Assembly (NCBI RefSeq): GCF_002879865.1
Contig: NZ_PNXY01000028.1
Coordinates: forward strand, 17,620 to 81,619
Direction: 5' to 3'
Length of the DNA stretch: 64,000 nt
Source of the DNA: Paraburkholderia rhynchosiae
GTDB taxonomy: Bacteria; Pseudomonadota; Gammaproteobacteria; Burkholderiales; Burkholderiaceae
Positions within the stretch are counted from its first letter, which is position 1. Each line of letters starts with the position of its first letter. The notes beneath the pieces are model-generated. The model was not told the origin of the DNA, ran no database searches, and saw only the letters and a program-made list of their open reading frames with translations. Position numbers and translations under genes: made by a program. Below are positions 9,075-18,261 of this stretch, piece by piece.

Positions 9075-10058
9075 TCACACGCGAATTCGTACGATTCGCC
9101 GCATCCACAGCACGCCCATTACCATTGAGACAAGCATCATTTCAACGACCTGGAGCCCGGCCGGATCCTCCCACAGCACGGCAAAAAAGGTCGGGTTCAC
9201 CACCTGCATTGCGCCGGCGGTGACGAATGGCAACAGTGCCAGGATCCACCCGGATAAACGCCCCTCGGCGGACAGCACCCGCACCTTGTCGAACAACTGC
9301 AGGCGTGCGCGAACCAGCGACGCGATGTTGTCGAGAATCTCGGCGAGATTGCCGCCGGTTTCGCGCTGGATCAGCACGGCGATCACGAAGTAGCGCAAGT
9401 CGCGCACCGGCACGCGGGTCGCAAGATTCATCAGCGCCTCGTTCAGCGTGACGCCGTAATTGATCTCATCGAAGACGATGCGGAATTCGCCGGCAGTCGG
9501 CTCCGCGAACTCATCGCCGAGCATGCCGAGCGCGCTCGAGAACGAATGTCCCGCCCGCAACGCGCGGCTGATCATGTCGGTGGCCTCGGGCAACTGTCGT
9601 TCCAGAATGCGCAGACGCTTGCTGCGACAGCGCAACATCCGCAGTGTCGGAAAGACGAAGGCCACGACGCCAGCGAGCGCCGTCACGAGGGTCGGCACAT
9701 GCACCGGCGCAAGGCCGGCCGCCAGCAGGACGACCGTGACCGCCACCACGCTGTGGGTCACGAGGCGTCCCACAGTGAGATTCAATCCGGACTGCAGGAT
9801 CGTCCGATCGATCGTCTGGATGCGTGGTATCCGCATCATCAGCGCATGGATCGGCGCCGAGCCGCTCAGCATGCGCTCCTTCAGAATGGACAGGCGTTCG
9901 GCCTGCACATTCGCGCCTGCCGACAGGGCCCGGATACGCTGGTCCAGGCGCCGCGCGGCGGGACCGTGGTGGCTGTTCCACCACTGATACAGCCCCTCTA
10001 TCCCGAGGACCACGGCGATGAACAGCAGGAACGCGAAGGCGTAGAAGATCGGATTCAT
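9075..10058 (-). CDS. tadB: TadB, inner-membrane platform protein of the Tad secretion system
   Basis: A 327-residue T2SSF-domain protein. An N-terminal helix (PIFYAFAFLLFIAVVLGIEG) is followed by a soluble linker, a helical hairpin near residues 95-140 and the F domain (ATDMISRALRAGHSFSSAL through QRETGGNLAEILDNI). Two C-terminal helices close it. It is the paralogous partner of TadC. The gene lies between the CpaF ATPase gene (52 bases upstream) and tadC in the pilus operon. Confidence 0.92.
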   Translation of the reverse strand: MNPIFYAFAFLLFIAVVLGIEGLYQWWNSHHGPAARRLDQRIRALSAGANVQAERLSILKERMLSGSAPIHALMMRIPRIQTIDRTILQSGLNLTVGRLVTHSVVAVTVVLLAAGLAPVHVPTLVTALAGVVAFVFPTLRMLRCRSKRLRILERQLPEATDMISRALRAGHSFSSALGMLGDEFAEPTAGEFRIVFDEINYGVTLNEALMNLATRVPVRDLRYFVIAVLIQRETGGNLAEILDNIASLVRARLQLFDKVRVLSAEGRLSGWILALLPFVTAGAMQVVNPTFFAVLWEDPAGLQVVEMMLVSMVMGVLWMRRIVRIRV

Positions 10059-10110
10059 GGATGCCTCACAAAGATGAGCCGTGAGCGCCGCGTGCCGCCG
10101 GCGCTGTCCG

Positions 10111-11478
10111 TCATGCGGTATCGAAGTGCCGGTTCGGATCGTAAAGCTGGTCGGGCAGCACGATGCCGAACGCCTGCAGCCGCTCGGTGAACTTCGGCCT
10201 CACGCCGGTCGCACAGAAGTGGCCGCGCACCATACCGTTCTGATCGACGCCCGTTCGCTTGAACGTGAAGATCTCCTGCATGTTGACGATTTCGCCTTCC
10301 ATGCCCGTCAATTCCTGAATGCTGACGACCTTGCGTCGGCCGTCGGTCAAACGGGCCACCTGCACCACCACCGAGATCGCCGACGAAATCTGCTGACGCA
10401 GGTTCTTCGGCGGCAACGCGAGGCCGGCCAGGCTGATCATGTTTTCGAGGCGCGTCAGGGCGTCGCGTGGCGTGTTCGCGTGGATCGTCGCGAGCGATCC
10501 TTCATGGCCGGTGTTCATCGCATTGAGCATGTCGAGCGCTTCCGCGCCACGTACTTCGCCGAGGATGATGCGATCGGGCCGCATCCGCAGCGCGTTGCGA
10601 ACCAGTGTGCGTTGCGTGATTTCGCCGCGTCCTTCGACATTCGGCGGCCGCGTTTCTAGGCGCAGCACATGTTGCTGACGCAGTTGCAGTTCGGCCGCGT
10701 CTTCGATGGTCACCACGCGCTCGCCTTCGGGAATGAAGCCCGACAGGATGTTCAGGAGCGTGGTCTTGCCGCTGCCCGTGCCGCCTGACACCAGCACGTT
10801 GACCTTCGCGCGCGTGAGCGCGTCGAGCAGTTCGGCCATCGGCGGCGTGAGGCTTTGCGATGCGACCAGGTCGGACATTTGCAGCGGATTCACCGCGAAA
10901 CGCCGGATCGACATCAGCGGCCCATCCACGGCCGAGGGCGGAATGATCGCGTTGACGCGCGAGCCGTCCGGCAGGCGCGCGTCGACCATTGGGCTCGACT
11001 CGTCGATGCGCCGCCCGACCCGCGAGACGATCTTCTCGATCACCTTCATCAGGTGCGCGTCGTCGTAGAAGGTGATGTCCGTCAGTTCCAGACGGCCCTT
11101 ACGTTCCACATAGGTCGTGCGGTGCGTGTTGACGAGAATGTCCGACACGGTCGGATCGCGCAGCAGCGCCTCGAGCGGACCGAAGCCGAACATTTCATCG
11201 TGAATGTCGATCATCAACTGCTTGCGTTCGAGATCGTTGACCGGCGCTTTGTCTTCTTCGAGGATGCGCGAGATCAGTCCGCCGATTTCCTGGCGAACCT
11301 GTTCGGCCGGCAGTCGCGCGAGACGTTCCAGCTCGACGCGATCGAGCACGGCTTCGTGAACCTTGCGTTTGAGCGTCTGATAGGCGGCGCGCGCGAGGCC
11401 GAGCGGCGCGCGCATGCCCACCTGGCGTTCCGGCAGCGCATGGGGCGTCTGGGACGACATCTGGTCGCGTAGTGACAT
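10111..11478 (-). CDS. cpaF: TadA/CpaF secretion ATPase of the Flp pilus
   Basis: A 455-residue hexameric secretion ATPase that powers Flp pilin export and assembly. It has an N-terminal helical domain, Walker A GGTGSGKT at 232-239, Asp and His boxes, a Walker B region (RPDRIILGEVRGAEALD) and the ATIHANTPRDAL segment typical of the VirB11/CpaF subfamily. The start at 11478 is chosen over an upstream one because CCAGGAGAATCTC precedes this ATG. It is cytoplasmic and acts on the TadB/TadC platform. Confidence 0.95.
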   Translation of the reverse strand: MSLRDQMSSQTPHALPERQVGMRAPLGLARAAYQTLKRKVHEAVLDRVELERLARLPAEQVRQEIGGLISRILEEDKAPVNDLERKQLMIDIHDEMFGFGPLEALLRDPTVSDILVNTHRTTYVERKGRLELTDITFYDDAHLMKVIEKIVSRVGRRIDESSPMVDARLPDGSRVNAIIPPSAVDGPLMSIRRFAVNPLQMSDLVASQSLTPPMAELLDALTRAKVNVLVSGGTGSGKTTLLNILSGFIPEGERVVTIEDAAELQLRQQHVLRLETRPPNVEGRGEITQRTLVRNALRMRPDRIILGEVRGAEALDMLNAMNTGHEGSLATIHANTPRDALTRLENMISLAGLALPPKNLRQQISSAISVVVQVARLTDGRRKVVSIQELTGMEGEIVNMQEIFTFKRTGVDQNGMVRGHFCATGVRPKFTERLQAFGIVLPDQLYDPNRHFDTA

Positions 11479-11497
11479 GAGATTCTCCTGGCTGACG

Positions 11498-12709
11498 TTA
11501 TGACGCCGTTGACTGCCGCTGTGTGGCCGAGCGGCCGAACAACCGGGCCAGCAGCGGCTCATTGCGTTTCTTCTGCGGGACGACGCCTGTTGACTGATTG
11601 ACGATGCTTTGCGCAAGCGCTTGCACGCCGCGCGCGAGCGCGCTATTGCGTGCCGTCTTCAAGACGGGCTCGCCGAGGTTGACGGCGTCGCTTGCCGCTT
11701 GCGGGTCGTCGGCGATCAGATGCGAAGGGCGCCGGCCGAGCACCTGTTCGAGCGCGCTCGCAGCGCGTTCGTCGTGACGGCGGTGCCGGTTCAGAAGCAG
11801 GCGCAGCCGGTCCGGCGAATAGGCGAGCGACACGAGGATTTCCTGCAGACGGCGAGCCGCCCGCACATACGGCATGCTTGCCTGAAGCACCATATGGATC
11901 TCGGCGCTGCGATCCAGGGCGACGATGGTGAGCGCATTGATGCTCTGGCCCAGATCGAACAGCACGACGTCGTAACGCGGCGCGGCAACACCCAGGATCC
12001 ATTCGAGCTGCTCTTCGTGGATCTGCAGCGCCTTCAACGGATCACCCGCGCCGGCAAGCACATGAAAGCCGGGAGTCACATGGGTGAGCGACGCGTCGAG
12101 GAACGCGCCGTCCATGCGATCGATCTGCGCGCACATCTGCGGCAGCGACGAAGGCGGCTCCTGGTCGCTCACGAGGAAGGCGGCATCGGCGAACATCTGG
12201 TTCAGGTCGACCAGCAGCACGCGCTTGCCATGCAACGTCGCGATCGCGTGACCGACGTTCGCCGCGATCAGGCTCGTGCCCGCGCCGCCCTTGCAAGAAA
12301 TGAACGACACCATATGCGTTTCGTGCCGCGCATCCCCGGCGTGCGGGGCGATGGCGCGCTGCACGGCGTCGCCGAGCGCGCGCGCATCGAGCGGCCAGCT
12401 CAGCACGTCGCGGATACCGGCGCGCATCGCGGCGATCAACGTGTCGGGCGAAGTCTGCGGCAACAGCAGCAGACACGTGAGGCGCGGATAGCGGTGCACC
12501 AGCACGTTGACCGAATCCAGTTCGGCGCGCTCGGGCGACGACGCGTCGATGATCAGCACGTCGAACGCATCGAGACTGTCGCCGCGTTCCAGCAACGTGG
12601 ACGGCGCGCCTTGCATGCGTGTGGTCGTGCAATTGCCGCAGTCCGTGACGAGGCGAACGATCTCGGACATTCGGCCCGTATGCTCGGAGTTGATGAGGAT
12701 ATTGATCAT
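11498..12709 (-). CDS. cpaE: TadZ/CpaE-like pilus localisation ATPase
   Basis: A ~403-residue protein with an N-terminal receiver-like domain (VLIIDASSPER, TLIAAMRAGIRDVLSWPL) fused to a ParA/MinD-type ATPase. The deviant Walker A is KGGAGTS at about 140-146, preceded by FISC. TadZ/CpaE proteins place the Tad machine at the cell pole. The usual phospho-acceptor pocket of the receiver is not obvious, as is common in this family. Two starts are possible: GTG at 12724 and ATG at 12709. I chose the ATG because GGATGA stands at a usable distance before it. Confidence 0.85.
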   Translation of the reverse strand: MINILINSEHTGRMSEIVRLVTDCGNCTTTRMQGAPSTLLERGDSLDAFDVLIIDASSPERAELDSVNVLVHRYPRLTCLLLLPQTSPDTLIAAMRAGIRDVLSWPLDARALGDAVQRAIAPHAGDARHETHMVSFISCKGGAGTSLIAANVGHAIATLHGKRVLLVDLNQMFADAAFLVSDQEPPSSLPQMCAQIDRMDGAFLDASLTHVTPGFHVLAGAGDPLKALQIHEEQLEWILGVAAPRYDVVLFDLGQSINALTIVALDRSAEIHMVLQASMPYVRAARRLQEILVSLAYSPDRLRLLLNRHRRHDERAASALEQVLGRRPSHLIADDPQAASDAVNLGEPVLKTARNSALARGVQALAQSIVNQSTGVVPQKKRNEPLLARLFGRSATQRQSTAS

Positions 12710-12760
12710 GATGTTGTCATCCACGGAATCGTTGCCCGGTCGGCCTTGCGGCTCACATTG

Positions 12761-13099
12761 CTACTCGCCGTTCGCCGGCGCGGCCATGGGCGCGCCCGAA
12801 CCGCCGGCTGCGCTGCCACCCACGCCGATCACGAATGCATTACCGGACGTCGACGGCGCCTTGAGCGACGCGTGGTAGTTCGACATCGCCGCGACCGCGG
12901 CCTTGCCGTCGACGCCGAGCGTAGAAGGATGCTTCGAGGCGGCGTCCGGATCGATGATCTGCGCCTCCGCGTAGCCCCTCACCGATTCGCCGAAGTGCCG
13001 GTCGACGCCGGGCGTCGTCGAAAGGCAGCCGTTCAGTGCGATGCACGCTGGCACGAGTAACGCAACCCAGCGCGAGATGGAAGTAGTGCGGTTGGTCAT
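12761..13099 (-). CDS. Small lipoprotein of the Tad operon
   Basis: A 112-residue protein with a lipoprotein signal (hydrophobic segment, then lipobox ALNGC with Cys25). The rest is short, soluble and Gly/Ala-rich at the end. It lies between the secretin and cpaE genes, where other tad loci carry an outer-membrane lipoprotein (CpaD/TadD/RcpB-type). I see no TPR repeats and no OmpA-like domain, so I do not give it one of those names. A pilotin-like role for the secretin is plausible but inferred. GGAGAACATC precedes the ATG. Confidence 0.7.
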   Translation of the reverse strand: MTNRTTSISRWVALLVPACIALNGCLSTTPGVDRHFGESVRGYAEAQIIDPDAASKHPSTLGVDGKAAVAAMSNYHASLKAPSTSGNAFVIGVGGSAAGGSGAPMAAPANGE

Positions 13100-13120
13100 G
13101 ATGTTCTCCTAGGCGATGCA

Positions 13121-14989
13121 TTAGTTTTGAGCGCGGGCGGACGGCAAGCGCGGTTTGTCGCGTGACGGTGCGTCGCGCGCCGCGATCTGTGCGGCTCGTG
13201 CTTCGATCTGGGCGGCGCGCGCGGCGGAGTCGTCGGCGTGGCTGGCCGGACTGCTGTGATGCGCCGGCGTGTCGGCCTGCGGCCCGGGCAGCGGCGTCGC
13301 GACCGCGGCGGGGGTCGGCACCATGGCGGACACAGCCGGCTCCACTGCGGGCGGCATGGCGGGAGCCTGCTGTTGCGACGGTGCGGGAGCCATTGCGGGC
13401 GCCGGTGCCGGGGCCGGCATCGGCGGGGCGGGCTTCCTGTGGCCGGCCGGGTCGCGGCCTTCCATGTTGCCCAGCAGATAGACGTCGGCTTCGTTAGGCG
13501 TCTTCAAATGATCGGTGGGCAGCGGGAGGTTCGCCACCGTCTGCAGCGGCTTGACGAGGTGCGGCGTGATGATGAACACGAGTTCGGTCCGGTCCTGCTG
13601 GTACGACGTGCTTCTGAAGAGCGCGCCGAGCACCGGCACTTCGCCGACACCCGGTATCGCTTTCAGCGTGCCCGCTGCATTGCTCTTGATCAGGCCGCCA
13701 ATCGCGAAGGTCTCGCCGTCGTTCATCTGCACCGTGGTGGACGCGCGGCGCGTGGTGATCAGCGGCAGAACCGTGAGGTTGTTCGTATTCGTCGCGCCGA
13801 CGGTCACTCCGGTGGACGACAGCTCCGAGACCTCGGGCGCAACCTTCAGGTTGATACGGCCGCCCGCGAGCACGGTTGGCGTGAACTTGAGGCCGACACC
13901 GAATTCCTCTTCCTGCAGGATGATGGTCGTAACGCCGTTGTTGGTGCTCTGCGGAATCGGAATGAAGACCTTGCCGCCCGCGAGGAACGTTGCTTCCTGT
14001 CCGCTTAGCGTGACGAGATTCGGCTCGGCCAGGATTTTCACGAGATTGTCGCCGTGCTGCGCGTCGATCGCGACGTTGAACGGCCGGTTGTTGGCCTTGT
14101 TCACGTCGACGATGCTCGTCACGCCCGCGAGCAGACTGCTGAGCAGCGCGCCGCTCCACGAGCCGAAGCCGCCCTGGATGTTCATCGCGGCGCCCAGCTG
14201 ATTAAGCACTGTCTTCGAGACTTCGGCGACCTTCACTTCGAGCATCACCTGTTGTGGCGAGTCGACGCTCATCATGTTCAGCACCGTCGCGACCTTGCTG
14301 CCGCCATTGCCGCCGCCGTTGCCGTTGCCTGCGCCGTTGCCGTTCGCGGGCAGCGAACTACGTGCATACGCCTTGGCGATTTCCTGCGCCTGGCTTGCGG
14401 CCTGCGCGCTCGATACGCGACCCGCGAGCACGAGGTCGCCCGCTACCGTCGAGACGCGGATGTTCGGTTCATCGGGCATCAGTTGGGATAACGAAGTTTG
14501 CAAGCCGCCTGAATCGGCGTTGACCACCACGTTGATCACTTCACACGCGCCGCTCTTGCCTTGCACGATCATGTTGGTGGTGCCCACGGCCATGCCGACC
14601 ACATAGAGCGTTTGCGGCGACACCATCGTCGCCTGCGCGACCTGCGGATTGCCGAGCGTGCGATTGCGCACCGGTTCGGCAGTGTGCATCAGCGTGGACT
14701 TGCCGACTGGCACGATGATCGTGCTCTGTTCGTTCTGCGTGCGGGTGCAGGCCGGCCCGCGCGCGGCGGCGTTTTGCATCGCGTTCGAAGGCTGAGCGGG
14801 TGCGGGATTCATGCTGATGGTCATTTGCACCGGTCCGTGCGACATCGGCATGGCGGCAGCTCTACCGTTTTCGACCGCCTCCTGGGCATGCACGCCGTGC
14901 GCGCCGATCAGCGACGCGCATACCGTCGTGGTCAGCAAGGCGGTGCGCATCGCGCTGCCGTTCATGACTTTCCGTTGACTCGATTTCAT
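13121..14989 (-). CDS. cpaC: RcpA/CpaC outer-membrane secretin of the Tad pilus
   Basis: A 622-residue secretin with a cleavable signal peptide ending near AHGVHAQ. A pilus/BON-like N-domain contains VGKSTLMHTAEPVRNRTLG. The C-terminal secretin domain includes VMLEVKVAEVSKTVLNQLG, then GGLIKSNAAGTLKAIPGVGE and the LVFIITPHLVKPL end motif. It forms the outer-membrane channel through which the Flp pilus leaves. A long Pro/Ala-rich tail of ~110 residues follows the secretin core and is unusual in length. The start at 14989 is supported by GGGGAGATAACGAA. cpaB ends 78 bases upstream. Confidence 0.92.
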   Translation of the reverse strand: MKSSQRKVMNGSAMRTALLTTTVCASLIGAHGVHAQEAVENGRAAAMPMSHGPVQMTISMNPAPAQPSNAMQNAAARGPACTRTQNEQSTIIVPVGKSTLMHTAEPVRNRTLGNPQVAQATMVSPQTLYVVGMAVGTTNMIVQGKSGACEVINVVVNADSGGLQTSLSQLMPDEPNIRVSTVAGDLVLAGRVSSAQAASQAQEIAKAYARSSLPANGNGAGNGNGGGNGGSKVATVLNMMSVDSPQQVMLEVKVAEVSKTVLNQLGAAMNIQGGFGSWSGALLSSLLAGVTSIVDVNKANNRPFNVAIDAQHGDNLVKILAEPNLVTLSGQEATFLAGGKVFIPIPQSTNNGVTTIILQEEEFGVGLKFTPTVLAGGRINLKVAPEVSELSSTGVTVGATNTNNLTVLPLITTRRASTTVQMNDGETFAIGGLIKSNAAGTLKAIPGVGEVPVLGALFRSTSYQQDRTELVFIITPHLVKPLQTVANLPLPTDHLKTPNEADVYLLGNMEGRDPAGHRKPAPPMPAPAPAPAMAPAPSQQQAPAMPPAVEPAVSAMVPTPAAVATPLPGPQADTPAHHSSPASHADDSAARAAQIEARAAQIAARDAPSRDKPRLPSARAQN

Positions 14990-15067
14990 TTCGTTATCTC
15001 CCCGTAGCCCGCTGCGAGCGATCCGTCGTGCGTGAGACGCCGCGGTATCGCGTGATCGCATCTGTGA

Positions 15068-15901
15068 TTAAAAGCATTCCTGACTGCCTTGCGCTCCCGA
15101 CAGCACGCCGACACAGTCGCGCCTGGGCATCGGGCGCGCCGTGTATTTGACGCGCGCCGGCGCGGCGACAACAACGGGCGCGGATGCGGCCACGGGCCGG
15201 CCCAGCAGCGTGACCTTGGTGGCACCGCCGGTGGGCAATGCGCGGTCGTCGATCTGATTGCGCAACACCAGCGACAGACTGCCGACGCTGCGCGCGAGAT
15301 CGAGCTTCTCCGCCTGGTCCGGCGTGACTTCGAGCGTCACCGCATTGACGACCTTCGGCTGCGTGTCGTCGCGGCTAACCTGCTGGGCGACGGCGAGCAC
15401 CAGAATCTTTTCGAGGACGATCTTGGAGATGCTCTGCTGAGTATCGGTGGCTTTCGCTTCGGGTTCCTGAGTGTTGACGATCACGTCGACGTAGTTGCCC
15501 GGCAGCGCAAAGCCCGCGACGCCGACGACATCATTTACGCGCACCGTGATAGCCCGCTTGCCTTCGCCGATCACCGCCGACAGTCCACCCTTCGTGCCTT
15601 GCGGTGCGAGCTTCGACTCGATGACCGGCTCGCCGGGTTCGAGGCTCGTGCGCACGACTCGTCCGTCGAGAGCTTTCGGATCCTTGAACGCGCCGGGCGG
15701 GACGCTCGCCGTAGGCCAGTTCACCGTGCGGATCATGCTCGAATTGAGCGGCTGGCCGAGGCCTACTTCGGCGGTGGCGACCGCAACCGGCGTCACGGCC
15801 GACGACGACGTCTGCAACAGCCATCGAGATGCGAATCCGACGGCGGCAATACCCGCCAGCAGGGCCATCCCTAACATCACAACTGCGCGACTGGTTTTCA
15901 T
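15068..15901 (-). CDS. cpaB: RcpC/CpaB, SAF-domain pilus assembly protein
   Basis: A 277-residue periplasmic protein anchored by one N-terminal helix (VVMLGMALLAGIAAVGFASR). It carries the SAF-domain arrangement of Flp assembly protein CpaB: a first half with PGEPVIESKL and a second with AVTVRVNDVVGVAGFALPGNYVDVI-type sequence. It is thought to bridge the secretin to the inner membrane and peptidoglycan. Two Cys near the C-terminus may pair. AAAGGAGTATCACC precedes the ATG. Confidence 0.92.
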   Translation of the reverse strand: MKTSRAVVMLGMALLAGIAAVGFASRWLLQTSSSAVTPVAVATAEVGLGQPLNSSMIRTVNWPTASVPPGAFKDPKALDGRVVRTSLEPGEPVIESKLAPQGTKGGLSAVIGEGKRAITVRVNDVVGVAGFALPGNYVDVIVNTQEPEAKATDTQQSISKIVLEKILVLAVAQQVSRDDTQPKVVNAVTLEVTPDQAEKLDLARSVGSLSLVLRNQIDDRALPTGGATKVTLLGRPVAASAPVVVAAPARVKYTARPMPRRDCVGVLSGAQGSQECF

Positions 15902-15940
15902 GGTGATACTCCTTTCATGAATTGCTATGGCACGTCGGGA

Positions 15941-17344
15941 TCAAGCGCCGGCATACCGTTTGTCGGACTGCCCGGTGTGGGAGGGAATCGTCTGTTCATG
16001 CTCCGGCGCGTCGCCGAAGTAGCTGTGCCATGCATGAGTCAGGCGGTATTCGGTGACGACCGGCACGTCGCCGTGATAGAGCGCGAATGAACGCAATACG
16101 GCGAGCAGATCGGCGGGATAGCAGGCGAGAAACGGTGTGCGGCTCCGCAGATGCAACTGGTGCAGCAGATACTCGAATGCGCCGGGCTCTACTTCGATGT
16201 TCAGCGCGGCGCATTGAGCGTCGAACAGGCGGCGATAGTCCTCGACGGGAAGCGCGCCGACATGGAGCTTTGAGCCGAGCCGGCGCAGGAAGGCGTTATC
16301 GTTCAGCTCCGCGGGCGTCAGGTTGGTCGAGAATACGGCCCAGACGTCGAACGGACTCACGAAGCGCGCGCCCGATTGCAGCGAGAACTGATCGACGCCG
16401 CGGTCGAGCGGCGTGATCCAGCGATTGAGCAATTCCGCAGGCGCGACACGTTGACGGCCGAGATCGTCGACGACATACACGCCCATGTTCGCCTTCATAT
16501 GCGGCGGCGCCTGATAGATGCCGCTGCTGGCGTTGTACTGAAGATCGAGCATCGCGAGAGTCAGCTCGCCGCCTGACATCACCACTGGTCGTTCGCAAAC
16601 GCGCCAGCGACGGTCGGTCAGGCCCGGCAGATCGTCGGCGCAAGCGTCGCGATGAATCAGCGGGTCATGCAACTGGATGACGTCGCCGGCTACATAAATC
16701 GCATACGGAATCGGCACCGCGCCTTGCAGCAACGTTCCGAGGCGTTCGGCGAGGTAGGTCTTGCCGCTGCCTGCCGGGCCATAGAACATCACCGGACGTC
16801 CGCCATTCAACGCGGCAACCGCTGAATCGAGCAACGGCATCTCGGCGACGAAGTCCGCGAAAGCCGCGCGCACATCGGACCTGGCAATGTGGATGCGCTT
16901 CACCGAATATGCGCTCACCGCGCTCACATAAGCTTCGAGCGAAACCGGTGCGGGGCCGCAATAGGTGGAGCGGCTTGCTTCGTGGGCGGCGAGATCGCGT
17001 CCGGCATCGGTGAGGCGCAGATGGACATCGACAGCGCTCGCGCCGCGATGCGCGATCTCCACGAGATGTTCGCGCACGAGGAAGCCGATGGTTTCCTCGA
17101 GTACAGCAGCCGTCAGACAGTGCCGCACAATCAGGTCGCCGAGCGACGATTTGCCGTTCTGCAAGATCGATTTCAGCACCAGGTGCGCGATGAACAGTGC
17201 AGGCAAGCCGGTGTCCGCTGCATTGCGCGGCGCGCGCAATGCAGCGGCGGCGCTGGCGCGTGCGTGGCCGGCGTCTATCGCAGGCGTTGCGCCGGAATGC
17301 GCGGCGCCGTCTGCGTGAATCGCGCCCGTACTGTGCTCGTTCAT
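15941..17344 (-). CDS. AAA+ ATPase with N-terminal winged-helix-like domain, inside the Tad operon
   Basis: A 467-residue protein not among the core Tad components. Residues ~45-118 look like a small winged-helix module. Residues ~165-340 are a AAA+ domain with Walker A GPAGSGKT at 189-196, a Walker B-like VYVVDDLG and a sensor-1-like FSTNLTP. The C-terminus is helical. It lies between the prepilin peptidase gene and cpaB, same strand, with GGGGAGTGAGAG before the ATG, so it is cotranscribed with the pilus genes. It resembles MoxR-type remodelling ATPases in layout. The function (assembly chaperone or regulator) is unknown. Confidence 0.75.
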   Translation of the reverse strand: MNEHSTGAIHADGAAHSGATPAIDAGHARASAAAALRAPRNAADTGLPALFIAHLVLKSILQNGKSSLGDLIVRHCLTAAVLEETIGFLVREHLVEIAHRGASAVDVHLRLTDAGRDLAAHEASRSTYCGPAPVSLEAYVSAVSAYSVKRIHIARSDVRAAFADFVAEMPLLDSAVAALNGGRPVMFYGPAGSGKTYLAERLGTLLQGAVPIPYAIYVAGDVIQLHDPLIHRDACADDLPGLTDRRWRVCERPVVMSGGELTLAMLDLQYNASSGIYQAPPHMKANMGVYVVDDLGRQRVAPAELLNRWITPLDRGVDQFSLQSGARFVSPFDVWAVFSTNLTPAELNDNAFLRRLGSKLHVGALPVEDYRRLFDAQCAALNIEVEPGAFEYLLHQLHLRSRTPFLACYPADLLAVLRSFALYHGDVPVVTEYRLTHAWHSYFGDAPEHEQTIPSHTGQSDKRYAGA

Positions 17345-17437
17345 CTCTCACTCCCCGATGCCACACGCCGGTTGGCGCGCTGCGTTTGTCTGGTGTGCCT
17401 GGGCGGATCGCCGTCCGGCTTGCCGTTCATGATCTGG

Positions 17438-17965
17438 TTACGCCGCTGCCGTCAGCAGCACGCCTACTGTTCCCGCCGCGATCGCCACACCGTACGGCAC
17501 CGATCCCACCGATTCGATGGAAGCCACGCCGCCGCCGCGCAACGCCGGATGAACGAGGCTGACAATGTTCCTCACCACCTTCTTGAACTGCCTGCGGCGC
17601 GCGGTCAGTGCCAGCATCCACACGCCGCCGATCACACATGTCGCCAATGCGGCGTGAAAAACCAGCAGCGGTCCAATCCATGCGCCTACCATCGCGAGCA
17701 GCTTGACGTCGCCGGCAGCCATCCCGCGCAGCAAATAGAACGGCAGAAACAGTGTGAGCCCGACGGCGGCGCCCGTGAGCCATGCCACGGCGCCGGCACC
17801 GATTCCGTTCAGCCAGCACTGCACGAGCAGCGCGCCTAGCAAACCAGCCGCGACCAGAACATTTGGAATGCGCCGGCATTGGATGTCCGTGCTTGCGGCA
17901 GCGATTACCAACGCAATGACGCAGGGCGCAATCGGTGCTGGCGGTGCATACGCGGGAATGAACAT
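17438..17965 (-). CDS. cpaA: TadV/CpaA prepilin peptidase (A24 family)
   Basis: A 175-residue polytopic aspartic peptidase that cleaves and matures Flp and TadE/TadG-type prepilins. The two active-site Asp are visible: one in STDIQCRRIPN after the first membrane helix and one in GMAAGDVKLLA. It is the short form without the N-terminal methylase domain, as is normal for Tad systems. It directly follows the second Flp gene, and GAGG stands before the ATG. Confidence 0.9.
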   Translation of the reverse strand: MFIPAYAPPAPIAPCVIALVIAAASTDIQCRRIPNVLVAAGLLGALLVQCWLNGIGAGAVAWLTGAAVGLTLFLPFYLLRGMAAGDVKLLAMVGAWIGPLLVFHAALATCVIGGVWMLALTARRRQFKKVVRNIVSLVHPALRGGGVASIESVGSVPYGVAIAAGTVGVLLTAAA

Positions 17966-18012
17966 GACAAGGCCTCGTTGATATGCGCAGTGGTCGGTGA
18001 AAAGCGGTGATG

Positions 18013-18047
18013 CGACGGGCGAACCGGAATATGCGGTTCGTCCGCCG
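18013..18047 (-). other. Hairpin downstream of the second flp gene
   Basis: A stem of arms at 18017-18026 and 18034-18043 (GGGCGAACCG against CGGTTCGTCC, one imperfect pair) with a 7-base loop and a few further outer pairs. It begins seven bases after the pilin stop. No long T run follows on the minus strand, so it looks more like a 3' mRNA stabiliser or partial attenuator than a full terminator. Confidence 0.55.
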
Positions 18048-18053
18048 CCTCTT

Positions 18054-18236
18054 TCAGGTTCCCGACGTCACATGCCCCGCGATATCGGTGAACTTGGCGC
18101 TGACTGCATTGGCGAGGGGTCCGAACCCCGCGATGATTGCCGTTGCGATCAGAGCGGCCAGCAGGCCATACTCGATGGCGGTCACGCCGTTGTCGTCGCG
18201 AATGAATGCCCTGGTACTGTTGATAATCGATTGCAT
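18054..18236 (-). CDS. flp: Flp-family type IVb pilin (copy nearer the operon)
   Basis: A 60-residue pilin: a basic leader (residues 1-17), cleavage after Gly17 and then VTAIEYGLLAALIATAIIAG with the Glu five residues after cleavage, which defines Flp pilins. The start at 18236 has ATGGAGAGTC before it. It is the major structural subunit type of the Tad pilus. A near-identical core is repeated in the pilin gene just upstream. The tail (TDIAGHVTSGT) differs from that copy. Confidence 0.93.
   Translation of the reverse strand: MQSIINSTRAFIRDDNGVTAIEYGLLAALIATAIIAGFGPLANAVSAKFTDIAGHVTSGT
18111..18190 (-). repeat. Pilin core repeat, copy A (in flp 18054-18236)
   Basis: 80 bases coding the pilin hydrophobic core. 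They match copy B (18399-18478) at 76 of 80 positions by direct comparison, while the leader and tail codons have diverged. This pattern fits tandem duplication followed by gene conversion or strong selection on the core. Confidence 0.9.
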
Positions 18237-18261
18237 GATTGACTCTCCATTCAACACGCCA

